A stretch of 64,000 bases of DNA from Novosphingobium pokkalii (GTDB lineage: Bacteria; Pseudomonadota; Alphaproteobacteria; Sphingomonadales; Sphingomonadaceae): the NCBI RefSeq assembly GCF_014652855.1, contig NZ_BMZP01000020.1, forward strand, positions 1-64,000, given 5' to 3'. Each line of letters starts with the position of its first letter. The first letter of the stretch is position 1. The notes under the pieces were generated by a model. It had not been told where the DNA came from and made no database searches. It saw only the letters and a list, made by a program, of their open reading frames with translations. Shown here piece after piece: positions 9,095 through 16,075 of this stretch. The position numbers and the translations under genes were made by a program.

Positions 9095-10423
9095 ATGTCC
9101 AAGCCTGCAAACACCTTGCCCCGCATTCTGGTCCTCGGCGCTGGTCTTGGCGGCACAATCGCGGCTTACGAAATCCGCGACGCCACCAAGGGCCGCGCCG
9201 AAGTCACCGTTGTGTCGGACAGCGAGGATTACTGGTTTGTGCCGTCAAACCCATGGGTGGCGGTGCGCTGGCGTGAGCCGGACGCGATTCGCGTTCCCCT
9301 CGCCCCGGTGATGGCAAAAAAGGGCATCGGCTTTACCAGCGTGGGCGCCACGCGGGTTCACCCCACGGAAAACCGCGTGGAACTGCGCGATGGCTCATCC
9401 ATGCATTATGACTGGCTGGTAATCGCCACCGGGCCAGACTTGGCCTTTGACGAAATTCCCGGTTTCGGGCCCGATGGGCATACGGTCTCTGTCTGCAAGA
9501 CCGATCATGCTGCTCACGCCGCCGATGCCTTCGATGAATTCTGCAAAGGTCTATCCGATTCAGGCCAGCGACCCATCGTTGTTGGAGCGGCGCAGGGTGC
9601 CTCCTGCTTTGGCCCTGCCTATGAATACGCATTGATCCTCGACACCGAATTGCGCCGCCGCAAGATCCGTGACCAGGTGCCGATGACCTTCGTCACCAGC
9701 GAACCCTATATCGGGCATCTCGGCCTTGATGGTGTGGGCGACACCAAGGGGTTGCTGGAAAGCCAGTTGCGTGAGCGGCACATCAAATGGGTCACCAACG
9801 CCCGCGTCACCAGCTTTGAGGATGGCATGGCCCATGTCGAGGAAGTGGGCGAGGACGGCGCGGTCAAAAAGACCCACGATCTGCCCTTCGGCTTCTCGAT
9901 GCTGCTACCCGCTTTTCGCGGCATCAAGGCGGTTTACGGTATTGAGGGCCTGACCAACCCGCGCGGCTTCATCCTGGCCGACAAGCACCAACGCAATCCC
10001 ACCTTCAAGAACGTCTATTCGCTGGGTGTCTGCGTGGCGATCCCGCCCTTGGGGCCAACGCCCGTGCCCGTAGGCGTGCCCAAGACCGGCTTCATGATCG
10101 AGAGCATGGTAACCGCCGTTGCCCATAACATCGCCGCCGAACTCGATGGGCGCCAACCCAACGAAGTTCCAAGCTGGAACGCGGTATGCCTTGCCGATTT
10201 CGGCGATGGCGGCGTGGCCTTTGTCGCCCAGCCCCAGATCCCGCCGCGCAATGTCAATTGGTCGTCGCATGGCAAATGGGTGCATTTGGCCAAGGTCGGC
10301 TTTGAAAAATACTTCCTCAAGAAGGTCCGTTCGGGCGTCAGCGAGCCCTTCTATGAAAAGCTGGCCCTGCAAGTGCTGGGCATCAACAAGCTGAAAGAAA
10401 CCACCAAGGAGGATGTGCGATGA
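9095..10423 (+). CDS. Sulfide:quinone oxidoreductase-like FAD protein
   Basis: 442 residues of the flavocytochrome c sulfide dehydrogenase/SQR family. The FAD-binding motif GAGLGGTIAA lies at residues 15-24, and candidate redox cysteines are Cys134, Cys171 (VGAAQGASCFGP) and Cys313 (SLGVCVAIPP). No signal peptide is seen, so it probably sits on the cytoplasmic membrane face and passes electrons from sulfide to quinone while building polysulfide on the Cys pair. I chose the ATG at 9095 with GGGAG upstream; the open frame extends further left through the operator. It overlaps the DUF2892 gene by four bases. The quinol produced could be used by the bd oxidase at 745-3467. Which SQR subtype it is cannot be settled by eye. 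Confidence 0.82.
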   Translation: MSKPANTLPRILVLGAGLGGTIAAYEIRDATKGRAEVTVVSDSEDYWFVPSNPWVAVRWREPDAIRVPLAPVMAKKGIGFTSVGATRVHPTENRVELRDGSSMHYDWLVIATGPDLAFDEIPGFGPDGHTVSVCKTDHAAHAADAFDEFCKGLSDSGQRPIVVGAAQGASCFGPAYEYALILDTELRRRKIRDQVPMTFVTSEPYIGHLGLDGVGDTKGLLESQLRERHIKWVTNARVTSFEDGMAHVEEVGEDGAVKKTHDLPFGFSMLLPAFRGIKAVYGIEGLTNPRGFILADKHQRNPTFKNVYSLGVCVAIPPLGPTPVPVGVPKTGFMIESMVTAVAHNIAAELDGRQPNEVPSWNAVCLADFGDGGVAFVAQPQIPPRNVNWSSHGKWVHLAKVGFEKYFLKKVRSGVSEPFYEKLALQVLGINKLKETTKEDVR

Positions 10424-10623
10424 GCCTCGATACCGCTGTGATGCGCTTTGCGGGCACTGTTGTTCTGGGCAGCGCTTTGGCCGCCCATTTTGTGAACCCG
10501 GCGTGGATTTACCTCACCATGTTTGCCGGGGCCAACATGCTTCAGGCCAGCGTGACCGGCTTTTGCCCCGCCGCCATTCTGTTCCGCGCCATGGGCGTGA
10601 AACCTGGCTGCACGTTCAAATAA
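10420..10623 (+). CDS. DUF2892 (YgaP-type) membrane protein
   Basis: 67 residues forming two membrane helices, with the family signature NMLQASVTGFCPAAILFRAM near the end. Its Cys lies in GFCPA. In E. coli YgaP this domain follows a rhodanese and anchors it; it is thought to help move sulfur or thiocyanate across the membrane. The start overlaps the oxidoreductase stop (ATGA), so the two are co-translated. Together with the rhodanese encoded divergently it makes a split YgaP. Confidence 0.85.
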   Translation: MSLDTAVMRFAGTVVLGSALAAHFVNPAWIYLTMFAGANMLQASVTGFCPAAILFRAMGVKPGCTFK

Positions 10624-10634
10624 AGGCTGATGCC

Positions 10635-11894
10635 ATGCGCCGTCTGATGATGCTTCTGCCCTTGCTGGCCGCCGCCCCGGCGTGGGCGCAGGGCCAAGAC
10701 CTTGACGCCACCATCGCCGATGCCTTGGCCCACGCCCCGGTCCTTGCCGAGGCGCAAGCCGGGGAAGCGCAGGCCCAAGCGAGGCTCGATGGCGCCAAGG
10801 CGCAGGGGAACCCGATGCTGAGTGTCGAGGGGCAAATCGGCGCAGGCCGTATCGACAACGGTGTCTTCTTTGGCTTCACCGCCCGCAATGTCACCCCGTT
10901 GGCCTTGCGTGCGGGGGCCGAAATGCCGCTTTATGCCGGGGGCCGGGTGGCCGCCGCCATAGACCAGGCGCGAGGCGGGCAGGCCGTGGCCGCGCTGGCG
11001 CTGGCTGATGCGCGCTCAAGGGTGATGGTGGGCGCGGTCGCGGCCCATGCCGAGGTTTTGGCCGCCCGACGCATAGAGGCCCGCTATCAGCAATTGGCCA
11101 GCGAACTGGCCGAAGTCGAGCGGCAGGCGAAGCTGCGCTTTCAGGCGGGCGAAATCCCCGCCTCCGACCTTGCAGCCGCCACCGCGCGCCGGGCCGAGGG
11201 CGAGGCCGGGCTTGCCGCCGCACAGGGACGCCGCATCACCGCCGAGGCACAATATAGCCGCATGACCGGCCACGAGGCTGGTGCGCTTGCCCCCTTGCCC
11301 GCCCTGCCCGTAACACCGCCCACGCTGGATGAGGCGCTCGACGGCGCCCAACACAGCAATCCAATGTTGGCTCAGGCTGAAAAGGGCATCGACATTGCGC
11401 GCGCCGGGTTGCGCGGCGCAAAGGCCGAAAGCCTGCCCACCATCGGCGCCTTTGCCGAGGCGACCCGCAGCCGCGACCAGTTCTTCCCCGATTACCGCGC
11501 CGATGCGATGGCCGTAGGTGTCAGGGGCCGCTGGACCTTGTTCGCCGGTGGGCGCACAGCCGCCAAAATTCACGAAGCCGATGCCACGCTGGATGCAAGC
11601 GAAGCCCGCGCCCGCGAGGCCCGCGAACAGATCGATGCTGCGGTCATCTCCGCATGGACGAACTTGAAAACCGCGAACCTCATGGTGGAGGCCAGCGCCG
11701 CCCGATCCGCCGCCACGGCGCAGGCGTTACGCAGCGTGCAATTGGAAGCCAAAGTGGGCGCCAAGCCAACCCTTGCCGTTCTGGACGCCGAGCGTGAGGC
11801 CGCAGCCGCCGACGCCGCGGCGATCGAAGCCGAGGGACAGCGCATGGTAGCCGCGTGGCAATTGAATGCGCTGGCCGGCCAGATCACCCCCTGA
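10635..11894 (+). CDS. TolC-family outer membrane efflux channel
   Basis: 419 residues: signal peptide MRRLMMLLPLLAAAPAWAQG, then two long Ala/Gln/Glu-rich alpha-helical repeats typical of TolC/CusC/CzcC proteins. The start is the ATG at 10635, 11 bases after the DUF2892 stop; the frame stays open upstream but overlaps that gene. It should complete the tripartite pump with the adaptor and RND permease read from the opposite side of the shared promoter. There is no lipobox Cys after the signal, unlike many NodT-type channels. Confidence 0.88.
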   Translation: MRRLMMLLPLLAAAPAWAQGQDLDATIADALAHAPVLAEAQAGEAQAQARLDGAKAQGNPMLSVEGQIGAGRIDNGVFFGFTARNVTPLALRAGAEMPLYAGGRVAAAIDQARGGQAVAALALADARSRVMVGAVAAHAEVLAARRIEARYQQLASELAEVERQAKLRFQAGEIPASDLAAATARRAEGEAGLAAAQGRRITAEAQYSRMTGHEAGALAPLPALPVTPPTLDEALDGAQHSNPMLAQAEKGIDIARAGLRGAKAESLPTIGAFAEATRSRDQFFPDYRADAMAVGVRGRWTLFAGGRTAAKIHEADATLDASEARAREAREQIDAAVISAWTNLKTANLMVEASAARSAATAQALRSVQLEAKVGAKPTLAVLDAEREAAAADAAAIEAEGQRMVAAWQLNALAGQITP

Positions 11895-11907
11895 CAAGAG
11901 ACTGACC

Positions 11908-12252
11908 ATGCACAAGGACTGGCCGCAGATGGCCAAGGAACTGTCAGGCGCTATCAAGGAAGTCCGCCTTGGCGCGCCTGATGTGATGAACAACTTCTCT
12001 GCCATGGCCAGCGCCGCCACAGCCAACGGTGCGCTGGACAGCAAGACCAAGGAACTGATCGCACTGGGCATTGCCGTCGCGATCCGCTGTGATGGTTGCG
12101 TGGCTTTCCACGCTCAGGCCGCCGTCAAACATGGTGCTACCCGCGAGGAAGTGATGGATGCCATGGGTCTGGCCATCTACATGGGCGCCGGGCCAAGCCT
12201 GATGTATGCAGCTCAAGCGGTGGAAGCCTACGATCAGTTCGCTGCCGCATGA
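11908..12252 (+). CDS. AhpD-like / carboxymuconolactone decarboxylase-family protein
   Basis: 114 residues with the CxxC-x3-H motif RCDGCVAFHAQAAVKHGA, as in AhpD-type alkylhydroperoxidases. The Cys pair performs thiol-disulfide chemistry. The start is the ATG at 11908, shortly after the TolC stop at 11894, so it probably ends the rightward sulfide operon. A role in reducing peroxide, or in per- or polysulfide thiols, is inference from context. Confidence 0.85.
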   Translation: MHKDWPQMAKELSGAIKEVRLGAPDVMNNFSAMASAATANGALDSKTKELIALGIAVAIRCDGCVAFHAQAAVKHGATREEVMDAMGLAIYMGAGPSLMYAAQAVEAYDQFAAA

Positions 12253-12600
12253 TTGACGACGGCATTCATCAGTAGAATGCGTTAAAGAGCAGCCATGCAA
12301 ACCGGCCTCCATCTGACCACGGTATCTGCTGCCGCGATGATGCACACGTCTCCCACGCCTGCCGATCTTGCTATTCATGCCCCCAGGGTCGCCCACCTAA
12401 TGGCACGCAGCGATGCCGCAGCAGTCACGCTGGGCTTTGAAGAGGCTCCCGGCCTGTTGGTCGGAACCATGCAGACGTTTGGCGCTCCTGATCCTGCAGA
12501 ACGCGAAGAACTTATTCGCCCAGCCTGCAACCAGACCAGTTCGAAAGCTCCAGCATGAACCGAGCCCTGGGAACTGTGGGCCGGCGTGCAAAAGGGGGTC
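12253..12600. other. Gene-free stretch before the transposase remnant
   Basis: A small hairpin GCATTC/GAATGC (12262-12280) follows the AhpD-like gene; it has no T-run, so it is a weak terminator candidate. I recognise no gene in the rest. An open frame on the minus strand continues through it from the transposase remnant, but without family-like sequence. Confidence 0.45.
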
Positions 12601-13110
12601 TGAGTCAGATTCCGTGCAATTCGGATCATGCGGGTGCATCACCCGGGCCTTGAGCAGATCGATTTTGGCGCGCCCATACATCTGTCGCTTGATTGCTTTC
12701 AAGCGGTTGACCTTGCCCTCGACCTGGCCGCTGGACCACGGCGTTGAGATCGCGGCAGCAACGGCATCCCTGTCGGTCTCGACGCCGGCGGCGAATGCCG
12801 CAAGCTTGCTCTTGGCCGCCATGGCGATCCATGGATCGAGCCGTGCCTTGTCTTTCGAGCGCATCATCGCGTGGAAGCGGTCGAGAGCCTGGCGTGCGGT
12901 TATCAGCGCCGGCACAGCCTTTTCGATTACCGCGTTGATCAGAGATGTCTGAGCCGAGCCGGTGTGGCCGAGTTTCTCGTCGCGACGCCGGCGGGTGGCC
13001 CATTCGCTGAGCACGCGTAACGAACCGCCAAAACCACATGCTTTCAGCCGCCGCCACAATTCGGCGCCGATCGTGACCGATACGCTACGCCAACGCCGCA
13101 CCGCGGGAAG
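12600..13110 (-). pseudogene. ISL3-family transposase remnant (C-terminal part)
   Basis: The minus strand encodes the last third or so of an ISL3-type transposase: ELWRRLKACGFGGSLRVLSE, then a catalytic-core end including PWSSGQVEGKVNRLKAIKRQ and MYGRAKIDLLKARV. The N-terminal zinc finger, helix-turn-helix and first catalytic Asp residues are missing, and the upstream sequence is unrelated. I see no intact terminal repeats. It marks the left edge of the decayed carbohydrate region and may have mediated the loss. Confidence 0.75.
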
Positions 13111-13231
13111 CGAAGAACCAGCAGCGCGCCACCATGTTATGCCGTTTGAACTCAAGGTACGGGGATCGTCTGGCCCGGCGCCACGATGATCGGGGGCAAG
13201 AGCGGCGGACTCCCGGCCGGCGCGTGCCGGC

Positions 13232-13915
13232 GTGGTTCCGGTGCTCGCCGGCAATGTCGCCCGTTTCAGGCTGACGCGGCCCGCCAAGCTGTCGATCGAA
13301 TTCGATGGCGATCGCCTGCACAACCTGCACCTGTTCGCCAGCCCGGCCGGCGCGGCACCGACAGTCCCCGCCGGGCGCAACGTGGTGCGCTTTGCGCCGG
13401 GGATTCATGTTCCACCCGATCAGCCCGGGGCAGTGTTCGCTTTCCCGTCACACACCACGGTGCTGCTGGAGCCGCGCGCCGTGTTGCGCGGCAAGGTCGC
13501 GCTCGATCGCGTCACCGATGTGCAGATCCTGGGCCACGGCATCATCGACCAGCCCGAGCGCGGGTTTGAAATAACCTATTCCAGCGACATCACGATCCAT
13601 GATCTGAACACGTTCAGCGCCGCGCCCTGGGCCGACGGGACCGACATGATGAGCTGCGCTGACGTGCGCGTGAACAATGTGTTTCTGCGCACGTCCGACG
13701 ATTCCGTGGCGATCTATGGCCACCGCTGGAATTTTGCAGGCGATGCCCGCAACATCACGATCACCGACGCCATTCTCTGGGCCGGCGTGGCCCACCCGAT
13801 CAACATCGGGCTGCATGGCGGCGGGGAAACCGCGCCCGAAGTGATCGAGAACATCGCATTTCGGCGCATCGACGTGCTGGAACACGATGAAGATGACCCG
13901 GAATGCCGCGAAGCC
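13232..13915 (+). pseudogene. Fragment of a parallel beta-helix glycosidase (GH28-like)
   Basis: The frame, opening with GTG, reads like the middle of a right-handed beta-helix sugar hydrolase. It has a FAPGIHVPP-type lead, then LLEPRAVLRGKVALDRVTDV, ILGHGIID, and the polygalacturonase-like pair ADGTDMMSCADV and RTSDDSVAIYG. Both a proper N-terminus with signal peptide and the C-terminal part are missing. After EHDEDDPE the frame runs into sequence that belongs, on the other strand, to an MFS transporter, so there is a deletion junction near 13905-13920. Exact family (GH28, GH49 or relative) is uncertain. Confidence 0.6.
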
Positions 13916-14104
13916 GTAAAGCGGCTGCGCACACATCGCGCCCACCGAATTGGCGGCAAACACGGTACCGACCGCCATTCCGCCCAGCCCAAGGGTGCGA
14001 CTCAGCCAGATCGACAGCAACGACATGGCCATCGCTTGCGCAAAGAAAAAGCAGAAAAGAAAGCCACTTAGAGCTAGATAATTGCGCGACGCGGGCAGAG
14101 CCAC
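13905..14104 (-). pseudogene. N-terminal fragment of a LacY-type MFS sugar transporter
   Basis: On the minus strand a GTG at 14102-14104, with AAGGA six bases upstream, opens a frame whose product contains YLALSGFLFCFFFAQAMAMS, SIWLSRTLGLGGMAVGTVFA and NSVGAMCAQPLYGF. This is the first two membrane helices of the oligosaccharide:H+ symporter branch of MFS. The similarity stops just after QPLYGF, where it meets the beta-helix fragment head-on. Only about 65 of some 400 residues remain. It was divergent from the LacI-type regulator, a common sugar-operon layout. Confidence 0.7.
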
Positions 14105-14120
14105 GGCATCCTTCGACGAA

Positions 14121-14140
14121 CTGTTATCGATATCGTACGA
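14121..14140. promoter_or_regulatory. Candidate LacI-family operator
   Basis: Between the divergent MFS fragment and the LacI-type gene lies TGTTATCGATATCGTACGA with the perfect palindrome TATCGATA (14125-14132). LacI-family proteins bind palindromes with a central CG. With the regulator damaged, this site is probably a relic. Evidence is position and symmetry only. Confidence 0.35.
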
Positions 14141-14154
14141 ATTATCGGCCCGCG

Positions 14155-14802
14155 ATGCGGCTGGCGCAGCATGACAAGCGGGAGAGTGCAAAAGTGACCG
14201 CGGACAAGGGCGACGATCACAGCCAGCGAGTCTCGCCCAGTGCCATCCTCGACGTGGCCCTCGATGCACATCGCTCAGTGGTGACCATCCATGATGTCGC
14301 CCGCCATGCCGGGGTTTCCTCGATGACGGTGTCGCGGGTGATCAACGGCAAGCGCCACGTGAGCGAGGACACGCGCGAGCGCGTCAATGCCGCAATCGCA
14401 GCGCTCAACTATTCTCCCAACCTTACCGCGCGCAGCTTTTCCAGCGCTATCCGGATCGGCGCGCTCTATTCCAATCCTGCCTCGTCCAACCTGGGCACGT
14501 TCCTGATGGGCGCGTTTCGTGAAAGCGGGGTCAGCGGCTGCCAGTTTCAGATCGAACCCGGGGTCAGCGAGCAAGAAGCGATCGCCGGGTTTGACGATGC
14601 CGCCATCGCCGCCACGATCTGGCCGGAATTGACCACCTTGCGCCAGCCGATCGCGGTGATGGCGGCCCGAGCCGTCACGCTGCTGAACGAACAGATCCGC
14701 ACAGCGCGCAGCGGCGCGCCGCCCAAGGTATCGCACCTACGCGAAATGCTCACCCTGGTGCAGCGCGCCTCGACCGGGCCTGCACCATTTCCGCCTTCCT
14801 GA
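14155..14802 (+). pseudogene. LacI-family regulator with an internal deletion
   Basis: The frame begins with a linker and a typical LacI DNA-binding head: VTIHDVARHAGVSSMTVSRV, INGKRHVSEDTRERV and LNYSPNLTARSF (about residues 43-100). After about 50 residues of the periplasmic-binding-like core it jumps from EPGVSEQEAIAGFDD to WPELTTLRQPIAVMA, which is normally near the C-terminus. The total of 215 residues against about 340 implies some 120 missing in frame. A folded DNA-binding head may still be made, but sugar sensing is probably lost. Confidence 0.7.
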
Positions 14803-14822
14803 CCATTTCTCCCGGAGCCACC

Positions 14823-14972
14823 ATGACGCTTTTTGGCGCAATCGAGGCTGGCGGCACCAAGTTCGTCTGCGGCATCGGCTCCGCCGGGCACGGCTCGCGA
14901 GCCACGGCCGTCATCCCCACCCGCACGCCCGACGAGACATTCGCCGCGGTCGCAGCCTTCTTTGCCAGCTAG
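14823..14972 (+). pseudogene. N-terminal fragment of a ROK-family sugar kinase (fructokinase-like)
   Basis: Starts 20 bases after the LacI-type gene with CGGAG before the ATG. The 49-residue product opens MTLFGAIEAGGTKFVCGIGS, the phosphate-binding N-terminus of bacterial ROK fructokinases, and carries IPTRTPDETFAAVAAFF. It ends at a TAG where the normal protein would continue for about 250 more residues. The following frame belongs to a different enzyme, so the gene was cut by a deletion near 14970. Confidence 0.72.
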
Positions 14973-15359
14973 CGCGCAGATGGTCCGCACGTGGTGCGGG
15001 CGGACAAGACCGATCCCGTGCCTGGCGCGCCGCTCCGCACAAGCGAAGGCCCCGCGTCAAGCGGCGATGGCGGGTGGTCACGGCTCACGGTGCGGCCGCG
15101 CACCGTTGCCGTGCCACCGCCAGGCTTCACGCCCTATTGGCCCGCGATGCTGCGCGAGGAGCGGGCCGAAGTAACGCTGTCCTACAGCCTTGATGGCCTG
15201 ACCTTTACGCCGCTCGGCCCGGATTTTGGCGCTTTGCCCAGGCGCTGGGTGGGCGCACGCATCGGACTTTTCGCCCAGGCGCCATATGGCACGCCAGCGG
15301 CAACAGCCACCACGGTGGGCCACGCCGAGTTTGACTGGTTCCGCATCACCAAACCCTGA
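14973..15359 (+). pseudogene. C-terminal fragment of a GH43-type glycosidase
   Basis: The end of a beta-xylosidase/arabinofuranosidase-like protein: the concanavalin-like C-terminal domain with VTLSYSLDGLTFTPLGPDFG, RWVGARIGLFAQAP and the terminal FDWFRITKP before the natural stop. The catalytic five-bladed propeller is absent. Homology probably starts near 15050. The fragment abuts the ROK fragment and shows that the deleted segment reached from the kinase to the end of this enzyme. Confidence 0.6.
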
Positions 15360-15414
15360 GCATCCCGGCCCGCGCAGGCATGGGGCCATGCTGCGCCGGC
15401 GCGTCACAAAAGAA

Positions 15415-15440
15415 CCCCTCTCCACTTTGGTGAAGAGGGG
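15415..15440 (-). terminator. Hairpin after the TonB receptor fragment
   Basis: CCCCTCT-CCAC-TTT-GGTG-A-AGAGGGG folds into a strong stem with a three-base loop. On the minus strand it is followed by TTCTTTT, so it would stop leftward transcription of the receptor remnant. Confidence 0.55.
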
Positions 15441-15449
15441 CCAGGGAGG

Positions 15450-16005
15450 GTTCGCTAGGCGGCGTGGCCCCGAAATTGCGCCCATTGACGAAGTGCTGCC
15501 GCTCGATCTCCGTTTCGAAGCCGGGCTCACCGACATAGCGGTTGGCGGCGGCATTGGTGATATTCGAAGCGGTGATCGACAGGGAAAATTTATAGGGCAG
15601 CTTGAAGTTTACCCAGGCGTCGAGCAGGCCAAATGCCGAGATGTAACGCCCGTCGATGGGATTGTTCGAATAGTCGAACAGCACTGCCTTGGAACGCCAC
15701 GTGTAGACCACACGCGCCGAAACGACCTTGTCTTCATACATCCCGGTGAGAGAATAGTTGTATTTCGATGTCAGGGGCTGGACCGTGTCCACCGCCACAC
15801 CATTCAACGTGAGCGGGTTCTTGGTGTCGACGAACGTGAATGCCCCGTGCACCCCGAAGTTGTGCAATGCCGGGGGCAGAAAATCGTAGTCGAAGAAGGT
15901 CTGCGCCGCCAGTTCGATGCCCGTGGCGTCGAGAGCGCGGCCACGGGCATCGGCCTGCGCGAGGACGAGCGGATCACCGGTAACCGGGACGGCTTCGTGC
16001 CCCAT
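15450..16005 (-). pseudogene. C-terminal fragment of a TonB-dependent receptor
   Basis: The minus strand encodes the last beta-strands of an outer membrane TonB receptor: TFFDYDFLPPALHNFGVHGA, YNYSLTGMYEDKVVSARVVY, INGKY-like DGRYISAFGLLDAWVNFKLP and a near-terminal RQHFVNGRNFGA. The plug and most of the barrel are missing, and the frame runs past the normal C-terminal aromatic residue into unrelated sequence. Such receptors import oligosaccharides in sugar islands, in agreement with the other fragments here. Confidence 0.7.
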
Positions 16006-16032
16006 GTGATCGACGGCTGATCGAAATGGAAC

Positions 16033-16063
16033 GGCCCCGTTCCGTTTTTCGGAAGCGGGGGCC
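16033..16063 (-). terminator. Hairpin downstream of the flotillin gene
   Basis: Read on the minus strand, GGCCCCCGCTTCCG pairs with CGGAACGGGGCC around an A5 loop, 13 bases beyond the flotillin stop; one base is bulged. The T-run is weak (GTTCCATTTC), so this is a likely but not ideal intrinsic terminator. Confidence 0.5.
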
Positions 16064-16075
16064 GCCAGTTTCTGA

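Noticed and set aside
12626..13057. A second minus-strand frame in the ISL3 remnant
   Set aside because: The ISL3 motifs lie in the other frame; this one is an overlapping shadow.
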